A stretch of 64,000 bases of DNA from Acidaminococcaceae bacterium. Its GTDB lineage: Bacteria; Bacillota; Negativicutes; Acidaminococcales; Acidaminococcaceae. This document shows positions 33,326-43,184 of this stretch, piece by piece (position 1 is the stretch's first letter; the number at the start of each line of letters is the position of its first letter). The DNA lies in NCBI GenBank assembly GCA_017405945.1, contig JAFQZL010000053.1, positions 1-64,000 of the forward strand, given 5' to 3'. The notes below the pieces were generated by a model. It was not told the DNA's origin and did no database searches. It saw only the letters and a list, made by a program, of their open reading frames with translations. A program made the position numbers and the translations under genes.

Positions 33326-34006
33326 TTGTTTAACAGGAAGAAGGACCAGGAAGAGAACAGGGAAGAGGTTAATTTGAATCAGGACGCAGCGGCAGAAGAA
33401 AACGTCGCCACCGCAGGCACGCCTGAACAGGCGGAAGCCCCGGGAACCGGAAACGGGGAAGGGACGGCCGGAAATGCTGCGGAGGAAACAAAGCAGGACG
33501 AAGCAACGGAAGAAACGCTGGAAGATGTGCAGGCCAAACTGACAGCTACGGCGGCCCTGCTGAAAACAAAAGAGGAAGAAGCAACGGAAACCAAAAACCG
33601 GTTGCTGCGCCTCCAGGCGGATTTCGATAATTTCCGCCGCCGCAACACAGCGGAGCGGGAAGAACTGGCTACGTATGTGACCATCAGCGTGGTCAACAAG
33701 TTTTTACAGATTCTGGACAACTTTGAACGGGCGGAAGCCGCGGCGGAAAACGCGACGGACGTGCAGAGCGTGGTGGACGGCATGGCCGGCATCCAGAAGC
33801 AGTTTGTAAAAACACTGGAAGATCTGGGCGTAAAGGAGATCCCCGCCCGGGGCGAAAAGTTTAACCCCAATTTCCACGAAGCGGTGATGCGGGGACAGAA
33901 CCCGGAGATGGAAGACGAGACCATCGACATGGTTTTTGAAAAAGGCTACCAGCTCCACGACAAAGTGGTGCGCCACAGCAAGGTGCGCGTCATCAGCAAC
34001 GAGTAA
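33326..34006 (+). CDS. grpE: Nucleotide exchange factor GrpE
   Basis: GrpE releases ADP from DnaK. The 226-residue protein has a long acidic, Ala/Glu-rich disordered N-terminus (about 1-75), a coiled-coil dimer region with RLQADFDNFRRRNTAEREE, and the C-terminal beta part ending FEKGYQLHDKVVRHSKVRVI. The start is TTG 33326, with AGGAGG (33313-33318) seven bases upstream. The N-terminal extension is longer than in E. coli GrpE. Confidence 0.96.
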   Translation: MFNRKKDQEENREEVNLNQDAAAEENVATAGTPEQAEAPGTGNGEGTAGNAAEETKQDEATEETLEDVQAKLTATAALLKTKEEEATETKNRLLRLQADFDNFRRRNTAEREELATYVTISVVNKFLQILDNFERAEAAAENATDVQSVVDGMAGIQKQFVKTLEDLGVKEIPARGEKFNPNFHEAVMRGQNPEMEDETIDMVFEKGYQLHDKVVRHSKVRVISNE

Positions 34007-34027
34007 CGGTTTTAAGCAAAAGCGGGT

Positions 34028-34060
34028 GCCGGTGCAGCAATAAAAAGAGCAGGCGCCGGC
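34028..34060 (+). promoter_or_regulatory. Hairpin between grpE and dnaK
   Basis: GCCGGTGC (34028-34035) pairs with GCGCCGGC (34053-34060), 8 bp including one G-U pair, enclosing 17 bases. No T tract follows. It may protect or mark a processing point that raises dnaK mRNA. Confidence 0.4.
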
Positions 34061-34149
34061 AACAAAAAATGTTTAAGTTATGAACCGCAAGGTTCAAAGA
34101 TTTATAAAGTGTTTATGAATTCAGTTTAAAATTTAAGGAGGAATACATC

Positions 34150-36000
34150 ATGTCTAAAGTAATTGGTATTGACTTAGGTACTACGAACTCTGTTGTTGCA
34201 GTAATGGAAGGTGGCGAACCCACCGTTATCACGAACCCGGAAGGCAGCCGCCTGACTCCTTCTGTAGTCGGTTTCACGAAAGACGACCAGCGTCTGGTCG
34301 GCCAGATGGCAAAACGTCAGGCGATTTCCAATCCGGCCCGTACCGTAAGCTCCATTAAACGGCATATGGGCGAAGCCGGTTACCGTGTGGAGATCGGCGA
34401 CAAGAAATTCTCCCCGGAAGAAATTTCTGCCATGATTCTGCAGAAGCTGAAAGCGGACGCGGAAAAATATCTGGGTGAAACCGTAACCCAGGCGGTCATC
34501 ACCGTTCCGGCTTACTTCTCCGACTCCCAGCGTCAGGCTACCAAAGACGCAGGCAAGATTGCCGGTCTGGAAGTGCTGCGTATCATCAACGAACCGACGG
34601 CGGCTTCCCTGGCTTACGGCATTGACAAGACCGACGACCACACCATCCTGGTATATGACCTGGGTGGCGGCACCTTCGATGTCAGCATCCTGGAACTGGG
34701 CGACGGCGTATTCGAAGTAAAAGCCACCAACGGCGATACCCATCTGGGCGGCGACGACTTCGACGACCGCATTATGAACTGGATGGTTGCGGAATTCAAA
34801 AAAGAAAGCGGCATTGACCTGTCCAACGACAAGATGGCCATGCAGCGTCTGCGTGAAGCAGCGGAAAAGGCCAAGATCGAACTGTCCAGCATGGTGACCA
34901 CCAACATCAACCTGCCGTTCATCACGGCTGGCGCTGACGGCCCGAAACATCTGGACATGAACCTGACCCGCGCCAAATTCGAAGAAATGACGGCGGATCT
35001 GGTAGAACGGACCATTGGACCCACCAAACGGGCACTGAGCGACGCAGGTCTGTCCGCCAGCGATATCAACAAAGTAATCCTGGTTGGCGGTTCTTCCCGT
35101 ATCCCGGCGGTACAGGAAGCCATCAAACGGGTGATGGGCAAAGAACCCACCCGCAACGTAAATCCGGACGAATGCGTAGCCATCGGCGCTGCCATCCAGG
35201 CCGGCGTACTGGCAGGCGAAGTAAAAGACGTACTGCTGCTGGATGTAACCCCGCTGTCTCTGGGCATTGAAACCCTGGGCGGTGTGTTCACCCGCATCAT
35301 CGACCGCAACACCACCATTCCTACTTCCCGGAAGCAGGTGTTCTCCACCGCTACGGATAACCAGCCTTCTGTTGATATCCACGTGCTGCAGGGCGAACGC
35401 GACATGGCGGCGGACAACAAGACCTTGGGCCGTTTCGAACTGGGCGGCATCCCGGCAGCTCCCCGCGGAGTACCGAAGATTGAAGTTGCGTTCGATATCG
35501 ATGCCAACGGTATCGTAAATGTAAGCGCCAAAGATCTGGGCACCGGCAAGGAGCAGAAGATTACCATTACTTCTTCCGGCACTCTGAGCAAAGACGAAGT
35601 GGACCGCATGGTGAAAGAAGCGGAAGCTAACGCGGAAGCAGACAAGAAACGCAAGGAAGGCGTAGAAATCCGCAACCAGGCTGACTCCCTGATCTACCAG
35701 GCGGAGAAGACCATCAAAGATATGGAAGGCAAAGGCAAGGACGACCTCATTGCCAAAGTTAAATCTGCGATGGAGACCCTGAAAGCCGATCTGAAGGGTA
35801 ACGACAACGACAAGATCAAAGCTTCCACCGAAGCGCTGACCAAACCGTTGTATGAACTGTCTGCCGAACTGTACAAACAGGCGGAAGCCAACAAGGGCGA
35901 CGCAGGCGCTGCCGGCGCATCCGGCGCGCAGGGCGCAGGCGAAGGCAAAAAGCCGGAAGACGATGTGGTTGACGCGGAAGTTGTTGACGATAAGAAATAA
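34150..36000 (+). CDS. dnaK: Chaperone protein DnaK (Hsp70)
   Basis: DnaK is the ATP-dependent Hsp70 chaperone. The 616-residue protein starts [24 protein letters not shown] and has [37 protein letters not shown], the linker [19 protein letters not shown], and the substrate domain with the [15 protein letters not shown] lid region. The tail is rich in Gly, Ala and Asp, ending [18 protein letters not shown] precedes ATG 34150. It works with GrpE and DnaJ encoded on either side. Confidence 0.98.
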   Translation: MSKVIGIDLGTTNSVVAVMEGGEPTVITNPEGSRLTPSVVGFTKDDQRLVGQMAKRQAISNPARTVSSIKRHMGEAGYRVEIGDKKFSPEEISAMILQKLKADAEKYLGETVTQAVITVPAYFSDSQRQATKDAGKIAGLEVLRIINEPTAASLAYGIDKTDDHTILVYDLGGGTFDVSILELGDGVFEVKATNGDTHLGGDDFDDRIMNWMVAEFKKESGIDLSNDKMAMQRLREAAEKAKIELSSMVTTNINLPFITAGADGPKHLDMNLTRAKFEEMTADLVERTIGPTKRALSDAGLSASDINKVILVGGSSRIPAVQEAIKRVMGKEPTRNVNPDECVAIGAAIQAGVLAGEVKDVLLLDVTPLSLGIETLGGVFTRIIDRNTTIPTSRKQVFSTATDNQPSVDIHVLQGERDMAADNKTLGRFELGGIPAAPRGVPKIEVAFDIDANGIVNVSAKDLGTGKEQKITITSSGTLSKDEVDRMVKEAEANAEADKKRKEGVEIRNQADSLIYQAEKTIKDMEGKGKDDLIAKVKSAMETLKADLKGNDNDKIKASTEALTKPLYELSAELYKQAEANKGDAGAAGASGAQGAGEGKKPEDDVVDAEVVDDKK

Positions 36001-36023
36001 AATCAGCGGGATGGGATAAAACA

Positions 36024-37190
36024 ATGGCTGAAAAAAGAGATTTTTATGAGGTGCTTGGCGTCTCCAAAGACGCCAGCGCCGATGATATCAAAAAAGCATA
36101 TCGCAAACTGGCACGCAAGTACCATCCTGATTTGAACAAGGATAATCCGGAAGCCGCTGAAAAGTTCAAGGAATGCAGTGAAGCGTACAGCGTTCTTTCG
36201 GATGAACAGAAGCGTGCCCAGTATGACCAGTTCGGCATGGCGGCCTTTGAAAACGGCGGCGCGGGTGGCGCCGGCGGTTTCGGCGGGTTTGAAGGATTTG
36301 GCGGTTTTGGCGCCGGCGGTTTCGGCAACGGCATGGAGGACATTTTCGACATGTTCTTCGGCGGCGCCGGCGGACGCCGTGGCAGCCAGGCTGACAGAGG
36401 ACCCCAGCGGGGCGGAGATCTCCGCTTTGACCTGAACCTGACTTTCGAGGAAGCAGCCTTTGGCGTCGAGAAAGAGATTTCCCTGTACCGGGATGAGACC
36501 TGCGACCACTGCCACGGCGACGGCGCTGAACCCGGTTCCAAAGTGGAAACCTGCCCGGACTGCCACGGTACCGGTCAGATCCGCGTGGTACAGAATACCG
36601 TGCTGGGGCAGATGCAGACCGTCCGGCCCTGTCCGAAATGCCATGGGGAAGGCAAGATTATTTCCGACCCCTGCCATGAATGCCGCGGCACAGGCACGGT
36701 TAAGAAGCAGAAGAGCCTGAAGGTTAAGGTTCCGGCCGGCGTGGCCGACGGCTCACGGTTGCGTGTAGCCAATGAAGGCGCCGCCGGTGCCAGGGGCGGA
36801 CCTAACGGTGATCTGTACGTGTACCTGTTCGTGAAACCTCACAAGTTCTTTGAACGTGACGGCAACGATGTGTACTGCGAAGTGCCCATCAACATTGTGC
36901 AGGCATCGCTGGGTGCCGAGGTGGAAGTGCCTACCCTGGACGGCAAGGTTGTCATGAAGGTTCCGGAAGGAACCCAGCCGGGCCGGGTAATGCGCCTGCG
37001 GGGCAAAGGGATTCCGCGGCTGCGGGGAACCGGCCGGGGCGACCAGCTGGTGCGCATCAAGGTCGTGGTGCCTACAAAGCTGACGGAACGGCAGAAAGCA
37101 GTGTTGCGTAATTTCGCCGACGTGGCCAGGGATAATATCAATCCGGAAGAGAAGAGCTTCCTGAACAAGATCAAGGATTTGTTTAAGTAA
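36024..37190 (+). CDS. dnaJ: Chaperone protein DnaJ (Hsp40)
   Basis: DnaJ delivers substrates to DnaK and triggers its ATPase. The 388-residue protein has the J domain with HPD at 34-36, a Gly/Phe-rich segment (about 75-115), four CxxCxGxG zinc repeats ([32 protein letters not shown]) and the C-terminal substrate domain. It is last in the CIRCE operon, 23 bases after dnaK. Just past its stop, its last bases recur in imperfect copies. Confidence 0.97.
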   Translation: MAEKRDFYEVLGVSKDASADDIKKAYRKLARKYHPDLNKDNPEAAEKFKECSEAYSVLSDEQKRAQYDQFGMAAFENGGAGGAGGFGGFEGFGGFGAGGFGNGMEDIFDMFFGGAGGRRGSQADRGPQRGGDLRFDLNLTFEEAAFGVEKEISLYRDETCDHCHGDGAEPGSKVETCPDCHGTGQIRVVQNTVLGQMQTVRPCPKCHGEGKIISDPCHECRGTGTVKKQKSLKVKVPAGVADGSRLRVANEGAAGARGGPNGDLYVYLFVKPHKFFERDGNDVYCEVPINIVQASLGAEVEVPTLDGKVVMKVPEGTQPGRVMRLRGKGIPRLRGTGRGDQLVRIKVVVPTKLTERQKAVLRNFADVARDNINPEEKSFLNKIKDLFK

Positions 37191-37256
37191 GAGAGCAAAG
37201 ATTTGATTAAGTAAGGAAGCTGAATAAGACCACGGATTTGTGTAAGTAAGGAAACT
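37176..37256 (+). repeat. Three imperfect copies of the dnaJ 3' end
   Basis: GATTTGTTTAAGTAAG (37176-37191), GATTTGATTAAGTAAG (37200-37215) and GATTTGTGTAAGTAAG (37235-37250) recur at 24- and 35-base steps; the last two are followed by GGAA. The first includes the final codons and stop of dnaJ. They look like a small tandem duplication that has drifted. Confidence 0.7.
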
Positions 37257-37287
37257 GCGGAACTGTTAAAAAGAGAAAAGACTTTTG

Positions 37288-37322
37288 GTGCGGCTTGCAG
37301 AGAATGCAGGCCGTACTTTTTT
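37288..37322 (+). terminator. dnaJ operon terminator
   Basis: GTGCGGCTTGCA (37288-37299) pairs with TGCAGGCCGTAC (37305-37316), 12 bp with two G-U pairs and a GAGAA loop, followed by six T. Confidence 0.88.
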
Positions 37323-37464
37323 GTGTGTTGCAATCCCGATTTACTAATCTGTCGTAGTACTTCCAATGATGTTTTGTTATAATATAAAAAAACCGCAATT
37401 TAGTAAAATAATTTTTTGTGTTATAATTTTAACAGGCGATTATGTATTGCGGGGGGGGATTTAT

Positions 37465-39153
37465 ATGAAAGAGAAGACGACGGAACAGACAGAGCGTTTT
37501 AACGGATTGTTCAGGCAGCTTGTGTCTGAAATGACACAAATTGAAAAGATAAACGTTCTGCTGATTGAAAAGATGCTTATGGAGATGTGCGCTCTCTTTC
37601 GTCTTTCTAAAACCGAGACCTATTTATATAACAGCCTGGAAGATGAAAAGCAGGGTAAAGGGGAACGCCTCTCCTGTCACGATACGGGAGAAGGGGAGAG
37701 GGTTTTGTTCTTTCGCATTGTAACCAGCATTTTAACGGTTGCTACCACTGCCGTTTATATGAAACCGGACGTCCGTCCGCTTTCCGACGAAGAAAGAAGC
37801 ATGGTAGCACTGGTCATGCGCACGGTTCTGCATTTTGTGAGCCGGAACCGGTTCAAAAGAGTTATTGAGAGGCTGGCGTTTTACGATGACGCAGGGTATC
37901 GAAACCTGCGCAGCCTGCAAAACTATAACAGGAATGTATTCATTGAAGGACGTCATAACAGTCTTGTGGTCGTCCGTTATAACTTGCGCCATTTTTCCAT
38001 GATCAACCGTGATTTGGGCAGAAAAGCCGCCGATGCGGTACTATGGAACCATTATAAACTGGTTGAGGAAAAAGCAGGCAAAGACGGAATCGTCTGCCGT
38101 TTGGACGGAGATAATTTTGTTGCCGTATGCAGGAAGGAAAAACTGGATGGATTGCTGGCATGTCTGGATGAGGCTAATATCATATACGATGAAAAGGAAG
38201 GAAAAACCATAGGTGTTTCAACCAGTACAGGCGTATATGTCATTCCGGACAGTTTTACCTATGACACGCATGACGAAATCATCAGAAACAGGGTTTTCCA
38301 TTCGTATTTAGAGTCCATGAACGGAAAGCAGGGCCATGTTGTGTTTTTTGATGAAAACCTTTCCCGCAGACGGGAGAAAATCGTACGGGTACAGCAGGTT
38401 TTCCCTGAAGCGCTTCGTAAAAAAGAGTTCTTTGCAGTCTACCAGCCGAAGTACAACATTAAGACCGGCAAGATTATCGGGGCGGAAGCGTTATGCCGCT
38501 GGCGTCATAACGGTGCGCTCGTGGTTCCGGGAGAATTCATACCGGCGCTGGAAGAGAGCAACGATATTTGCAGCCTTGATTTTTATATGCTCGCTAATGT
38601 ATGCAGGGACATCCGGCGCTGGCTGGATGAGGGACGCAACATTGTGCGTATCTCCGTCAATCTTTCCCGCAGGCATATGATACACCGGAACCTGCTGGAA
38701 GATGTGATAAAAATAATTGATGAATATAAGGTTCCGCACCATTATATAGAGTTCGAGTGTACGGAAACGACAACGGACGTTGAGTTTAGTGTGTTGCAGG
38801 GGATTGTGAGCGGAATGCATAAATTGGGAATCAGCATGGCGGTGGACGATTACGGCGTCGGTTATTCCTCCCTGAACCTGCTCCGGGGTATTCCCTGGAA
38901 CGCAGTGAAGATAGACCGCAGCATTTTACCCCTGAATGAGGAGGATGCCATCAGCAGGCAGCTCACCGTGGTACTGAAACATGTTATAGGGGTGATTAAG
39001 GAAATCGGGATGGAATGCGTGGTGGAAGGCGTAGAAACGCAGTATCAGCTTGATTTGCTGCGGCAAATGGATTGCGACGTTGTCCAGGGTTACATTTATG
39101 ACCGCCCGCTGACAGTAGAAGATTTCGAGAAACGGATGCAGACGAATTGCTAA
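37465..39153 (+). CDS. EAL-domain cyclic-di-GMP phosphodiesterase with degenerate GGDEF domain
   Basis: A 562-residue signalling protein with no clear transmembrane segment. An N-terminal region of about 150 residues may be a GAF-like sensor. The GGDEF domain is degenerate: the signature is LDGDN (213-217). The EAL domain begins with EAL at 341 and keeps the catalytic set: SVNLSRR, the ECTETTT glutamate, VDDYGVGYSSL, VKIDRS, EGVET and VQGYIYDRPL. It should therefore hydrolyse c-di-GMP, with GGDEF perhaps binding GTP. ATG 37465 follows a run of eight G. It stands alone after the chaperone operon. Confidence 0.9.
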   Translation: MKEKTTEQTERFNGLFRQLVSEMTQIEKINVLLIEKMLMEMCALFRLSKTETYLYNSLEDEKQGKGERLSCHDTGEGERVLFFRIVTSILTVATTAVYMKPDVRPLSDEERSMVALVMRTVLHFVSRNRFKRVIERLAFYDDAGYRNLRSLQNYNRNVFIEGRHNSLVVVRYNLRHFSMINRDLGRKAADAVLWNHYKLVEEKAGKDGIVCRLDGDNFVAVCRKEKLDGLLACLDEANIIYDEKEGKTIGVSTSTGVYVIPDSFTYDTHDEIIRNRVFHSYLESMNGKQGHVVFFDENLSRRREKIVRVQQVFPEALRKKEFFAVYQPKYNIKTGKIIGAEALCRWRHNGALVVPGEFIPALEESNDICSLDFYMLANVCRDIRRWLDEGRNIVRISVNLSRRHMIHRNLLEDVIKIIDEYKVPHHYIEFECTETTTDVEFSVLQGIVSGMHKLGISMAVDDYGVGYSSLNLLRGIPWNAVKIDRSILPLNEEDAISRQLTVVLKHVIGVIKEIGMECVVEGVETQYQLDLLRQMDCDVVQGYIYDRPLTVEDFEKRMQTNC

Positions 39154-39295
39154 GAAAGCGCGAATTAATCAGTGCTTCCTTAAACAGCTGTCAGCATTGT
39201 AAAAAGAAGTATAAGGTTATAGCGGTGTCTTTCATAAGAATGGATCAGGGACAGAAGTTACTGAAAAGATTCATGTGGTTTTAAACGAGGTTTGT

Positions 39296-40030
39296 ATGCA
39301 CCGTTTTTTTATTCCAAAGCCTTTTAAACAGGAAATGCAGATAACCGGCAGGGACGCCCATCATATTATGGATGTGCTGCGTATGGTTCCGGGAGATCAG
39401 TTGCAGGCGGTAGCGGATGACGGCATCAGCTTTGTGGGGGAAATTACGGCAACCGGTACCAATACGGTGAACGTTATTGCCCGCGGGATTTTGCGGGAAA
39501 GCCATGAGCCGGATGTGCGGATCTCCCTGCTGCAGGGTCTGGCCAAAGGCGAGAAGATGGAGCTGATTATACAGAAGGCCGTGGAGATTGGCGTTGTAGA
39601 TATTTTTCCGCTTGCCATGAATCATTCGGTGGTGGTGCTGGACCGTTCCAAAGCGGGAAAGAAAACAGAGCGCTGGCAGAAAATTGCGGAAGCGGCGGCC
39701 AAGCAGAGCAAACGGGATGTGATTCCGGATGTGCATGAGGTTATGACATTGGGACAGGTTCTGCAAAAAGAAAGGTGGGACCTGCTGCTGGTTGCTTACG
39801 AAAGCGAAAACCGGATCAGTCTGAAGGAAGTGCTGCAGGCTCACAAAAACGCAAAGAGCATCGGCGTGATCATCGGGCCGGAAGGCGGGCTTTCCAATGA
39901 AGAAGTAAAAGCTGCGCAGGAAGCAGGCGGCATTGCGGTGAGCCTGGGGCGGCGGATTTTGCGGACGGAAACGGCCGGGCTGGTGGCGGCCGCGGCGATT
40001 TTGTATGAAACGGATAATCTGGGGATATGA
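39296..40030 (+). CDS. rsmE: 16S rRNA (uracil(1498)-N3)-methyltransferase
   Basis: RsmE is a SPOUT methyltransferase acting on U1498 of 16S rRNA. The 244-residue protein has the PUA-like N-terminal part (HRFFIP, then ITGRDAHHIMDVLRM), LLQGLAKGEKMELIIQKAVEIGV, and the knot motif IGPEGGLSNEEV with LGRRILRTETA. ATG 39296 has CGAGG a few bases upstream. It overlaps prmA by ATGA, the usual rsmE-prmA pairing in reversed order. Confidence 0.95.
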   Translation: MHRFFIPKPFKQEMQITGRDAHHIMDVLRMVPGDQLQAVADDGISFVGEITATGTNTVNVIARGILRESHEPDVRISLLQGLAKGEKMELIIQKAVEIGVVDIFPLAMNHSVVVLDRSKAGKKTERWQKIAEAAAKQSKRDVIPDVHEVMTLGQVLQKERWDLLLVAYESENRISLKEVLQAHKNAKSIGVIIGPEGGLSNEEVKAAQEAGGIAVSLGRRILRTETAGLVAAAAILYETDNLGI

Positions 40031-40980
40031 CCATGGAACAGTGGCTGGAAGTCAGCGTAAAAGTGAAACATGAAGCGGAAGAAGTAACGGCGGAAATCTT
40101 GCGGGAGGCCGGCGCCCGGAACGGAGTGGCCATAGAAGACCCGGTTCTGTATGAAACGGTGCGCAAGTCATTGCCTTTTGAACTATGCGACCCGTTGCCG
40201 GAAGAGACGGATTTATCTGTGGTGACGGTAACGGCGTATTATCCGGAAGATGAAGAACTGCAGAAAAGGCTGCAGCGTATCGAAACGGAACTGACCGCGG
40301 TGGAAAAACGGATTGGACGCTTTCGTATCGGGCCCACGTTGTTCCGGAAGGTCAGTGAAACGGACTGGTCGGATGAATGGAAGCAGTATTTCCATGTGAC
40401 GCGGGTGGGGAAACATATAGTAGTGAAACCATCTTGGGAAAGTTACGAGCCGGAAGCGGAGGACGTCGTACTGGAACTGGATCCGGGCATGGCTTTCGGG
40501 ACGGGGACGCATCCGACGACGGTTCTTGTACTGGAAGCCCTGGAAAAAATGGTTCATCCCGACACCACGGTGTTCGATGTGGGAACGGGCAGCGGCATTT
40601 TGGCCATGACCGCGGCAAAGTTAGGCGCAGAAAATATCAAAGCAGTGGATATAGACGGAGTTGCGGTGCGGACGGCAAAGGAAAATATTGCAAAAGCCGG
40701 ACTGGCAGACCGCATCGAAGTAAACCAGGGCGACCTGCTTCACGGCACGGAAGGCAAAGCCGATGTGGTCGTGGCTAATATCCTGGCGGACATCATCATC
40801 CTGCTGCTGCCGGATATTCCAGGTAAGCTGAAGGAGGGTGGTCTGTTCTTCGCCAGCGGCATCATTGAAGATTATCAGCAGGCCGTAACCGAAGCCGCGG
40901 AAAAAGTTGGACTGCGGGTGAAAGAAGTGACCCGCAGCAAAGACTGGGTGGGGCTGCTGATGGAAAAAGCTTCCGATTGA
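40027..40980 (+). CDS. prmA: Ribosomal protein L11 methyltransferase
   Basis: PrmA methylates lysines and the N-terminus of L11. The 317-residue protein has an N-terminal substrate domain (WLEVSVKVKHEAEEVTAEILREAGA) and a class I SAM fold with DPGMAFGTGTHPTT, VFDVGTGSGILAMTAAKLGA and ANILADIIILLLP. ATG 40027 overlaps the rsmE stop; ATG 40033 is an alternative. Identification is secure. Confidence 0.95.
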   Translation: MTMEQWLEVSVKVKHEAEEVTAEILREAGARNGVAIEDPVLYETVRKSLPFELCDPLPEETDLSVVTVTAYYPEDEELQKRLQRIETELTAVEKRIGRFRIGPTLFRKVSETDWSDEWKQYFHVTRVGKHIVVKPSWESYEPEAEDVVLELDPGMAFGTGTHPTTVLVLEALEKMVHPDTTVFDVGTGSGILAMTAAKLGAENIKAVDIDGVAVRTAKENIAKAGLADRIEVNQGDLLHGTEGKADVVVANILADIIILLLPDIPGKLKEGGLFFASGIIEDYQQAVTEAAEKVGLRVKEVTRSKDWVGLLMEKASD

Positions 40981-41039
40981 CCGGCGGTATACAATATATT
41001 TGGGAAATTTAAAAAAGAAAAAACAGGAAAAATAATACA

Positions 41040-42470
41040 ATGAAAAAGATTGCGTTTATGACATTGGGCTGCAAAGTGAATCAGGCGGATACGGCCAGCA
41101 TGCAGGAACTGTTCCGGCAGGCGGGATACACCGTTTGCGATTTTACGGAAGAGGCCGATGTGTATGTGGTGAATACCTGTGTGGTGACCAACACGGGACA
41201 GCAAAAGTCAAGACAGATGATCCGGCGGGCCATCCGCAAAGAGAATGACGCGCTGATTGTGGTAACGGGCTGCTATCCCCAGACTGCCGCGGAGGAAGTG
41301 AAAGCCATCGACGGGGTAGACCTGATCATTGGCACCCAGGACCGGGCGAAAATCGTGACGCTGGTGGAAGTGGCGCTGGACAGAAAACAGGCTATGAAAA
41401 GAGCTTCAGAGGTTTCTGATTCTGTGGCTGAAAGAATAAAGGCAGATGCCGATTCCAATGGGCAGGCAATTGTACAAAAACAATTTGCACAGTTACGCAC
41501 TTCTGCAGTGGACGACGAAGTGCGCCCCTGGGAACAGGGTGTGCGGTTTGAGGAAATGTCAGGAGGCAACGAAGCGGACAAGACCCGGGCCTACCTGAAA
41601 ATTCAGGAAGGCTGTAACCAGTATTGTTCCTACTGCATCATTCCCTACGCACGGGGACCGATCCGTTCCCGGAGCCTGCAAAGTATAAAAGAAGAAGTGC
41701 AGCGCCTGACGGAAGCGGGATATAAGGAAATCGTCCTGATCGGTATCCATCTTGGCTGCTACGGGAAAGAGATGAAAGACGGGACGACGTTATATGACGC
41801 GGTGCAGGCGGCTCTTTCCGTCCCGGACTTGCAGCGTCTGCGTCTGGGTTCCCTGGAATCGGTGGAAGTGGAGGAACGGCTGCTGGATCTGATGGAGACA
41901 GATAAACGTCTGTGCCCTCATCTGCATTTACCCCTTCAGAGCGGGTGCGACAAAGTTTTAACAGACATGCACCGTCCTTATGATACGAAGCGGTTCGCAA
42001 CGCTGTTGGAACAGATTCGTAACAAAGTTCCCGGCGTTGCGGTTACGACAGATGTCATCGTGGGCTTCCCCGGCGAAACGGAAGACGACTTTGCCGAAAC
42101 CTGCCATTTTGTAAAACAATGCGGCTTTGCCAAGATGCACATCTTCCCGTACTCCAAACGAAAAGGCACACCGGCGGCAGCAAGGCAGGACCAGATTCCG
42201 GAACCTGTAAAAAAGCAGCGTGCAGAGAAACTGGCAGAACTGGATCACGAAATGCAGCAGGCGTATTTTGCGCAGAATGTAGGAACAAATCATGCGGTGC
42301 TGGTGGAACAACCTGTAATTACTGACAAGAATGCGGCCGGATTTGTTGAAGGGCTGACGGAAAACTACATCCGCGTAGAATTTGCAGGTGAACCGGACTT
42401 GTGTGGCAAAATGATTGATATCAAAATCACGGAAACCTTAATTGACAAGTGCAAAGGCGCAATCTTATAA
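41040..42470 (+). CDS. mtaB: tRNA (N6-L-threonylcarbamoyladenosine(37)-C2)-methylthiotransferase MtaB
   Basis: MtaB adds a methylthio group to t6A37 in tRNA. The 476-residue protein has the N-terminal MTTase cluster (LGCKVNQADTASM, NTCVVTN, VTGCYPQ), the radical SAM motif CNQYCSYC with PYARGPIRSR, and a C-terminal TRAM domain. A stretch of about 25 charged residues before the radical SAM core makes it a little longer than usual. The YqeV/MtaB subtype is suggested by the sequence pattern and the rsmE-prmA neighbours common in Firmicutes. Confidence 0.92.
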   Translation: MKKIAFMTLGCKVNQADTASMQELFRQAGYTVCDFTEEADVYVVNTCVVTNTGQQKSRQMIRRAIRKENDALIVVTGCYPQTAAEEVKAIDGVDLIIGTQDRAKIVTLVEVALDRKQAMKRASEVSDSVAERIKADADSNGQAIVQKQFAQLRTSAVDDEVRPWEQGVRFEEMSGGNEADKTRAYLKIQEGCNQYCSYCIIPYARGPIRSRSLQSIKEEVQRLTEAGYKEIVLIGIHLGCYGKEMKDGTTLYDAVQAALSVPDLQRLRLGSLESVEVEERLLDLMETDKRLCPHLHLPLQSGCDKVLTDMHRPYDTKRFATLLEQIRNKVPGVAVTTDVIVGFPGETEDDFAETCHFVKQCGFAKMHIFPYSKRKGTPAAARQDQIPEPVKKQRAEKLAELDHEMQQAYFAQNVGTNHAVLVEQPVITDKNAAGFVEGLTENYIRVEFAGEPDLCGKMIDIKITETLIDKCKGAIL

Positions 42471-42501
42471 TTTAATTAGAATTTGAAAGAAAAAGAAATG
42501 A

Positions 42502-42531
42502 GCAAACGTTTACGGTTTTGCGAATTCTTTT
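42502..42531 (+). repeat. Copy 1 of a dispersed GCAAA...GGTTTTGCGNATTCTTTT element
   Basis: GCAAAC (42502-42507), then GGTTTTGCGAATTCTTTT (42514-42531), in the leader of the HIT gene. A near copy lies at 43997-44027 before floA. The flanks can pair as a short hairpin followed by T-rich sequence. Confidence 0.45.
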
Positions 42532-42583
42532 CCTTACAGAACGAATTTAATCTTAGCGTAAGAAATGACAAGGAGGCATTACC

Positions 42584-42928
42584 ATGAGTGACTGTATCTT
42601 TTGCAAAATCGCGGCAGGCGAGATTCCTTCCAACAAAGTGTACGAAGACGACAAGATGGTTGCATTCAGGGATCTGGAACCGGCAGCCCCTGTACACGTG
42701 CTTTTAGTTCCCAAAGCCCATGCGGACAATGTGATGGCCGCTGAGCCGGCGCTGGTGGGTTACATGCTGGGCAAAGTGGCGGAGATTGCGGAAAAGCTTG
42801 GGATTAAAGAAGACGGATTCCGCCTGATCATCAACACAGGAAAAGACGGCGGACAGACCGTACAGCATCTGCACATCCATCTGATTGGCGGGAAAGCCAT
42901 GGGATGGCCGCCTTTCCCGAAGGAATAA
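42584..42928 (+). CDS. HIT family protein (Hint/HinT-like)
   Basis: A 114-residue nucleotide-binding hydrolase of the histidine-triad family, probably acting on AMP-linked compounds. The catalytic triad is in HLHIHLIGG near residue 100, and the N-terminus has the usual CIFCKIAAGEIPSNKVYEDD with CxxC. AAGGAGG precedes ATG 42584. It follows mtaB and precedes rpsU, a common Firmicutes order. Confidence 0.95.
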   Translation: MSDCIFCKIAAGEIPSNKVYEDDKMVAFRDLEPAAPVHVLLVPKAHADNVMAAEPALVGYMLGKVAEIAEKLGIKEDGFRLIINTGKDGGQTVQHLHIHLIGGKAMGWPPFPKE

Positions 42929-43061
42929 ATAGCCGGACTGCCTTTTGTCATTCCGATCGCGGAGGTTTTTCTGTAAGGGATCATACTTCCGCATAAATTA
43001 TTTCTTTTCATTTTTTTCACAAAAAACTGCGAAAAGAACAGGATTTGGCGATGCGGATTTA

Positions 43062-43090
43062 TTGACAGATTCTGCCATTTGCGATATAAT
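43062..43090 (+). promoter_or_regulatory. Promoter of rpsU-yqeY
   Basis: A fully consensus promoter: TTGACA (43062-43067), 17 bases, TATAAT (43085-43090). It should be very strong, as expected for a ribosomal protein gene. Confidence 0.93.
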
Positions 43091-43110
43091 CTACTGGTAA
43101 AATTATGTAC

Positions 43111-43165
43111 AGGTGTTTTATGGCACCTGGATATGATGAAATAAACCGAACACTTCCCTAAGTGT
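43111..43165 (+). promoter_or_regulatory. Two hairpins in the rpsU leader
   Basis: AGGTG/CACCT (near 43111-43128) and a perfect ACACTT (43150-43155) with AAGTGT (43160-43165), CCCT loop, lie in the leader of about 90 bases. The second ends four bases before the GGAGGGAGG ribosome site, so it could affect translation. Confidence 0.45.
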
Positions 43166-43184
43166 GTGGAGGGAGGGAGATCAG

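Noticed and set aside
34174-36024. A 616-residue open frame antisense to dnaK
   Set aside because: Long antisense frames over dnaK are a known effect of its codon bias. There is no ribosome site or promoter for it, and its composition (rich in Phe, Gly, Arg, His) is that of reversed codons.
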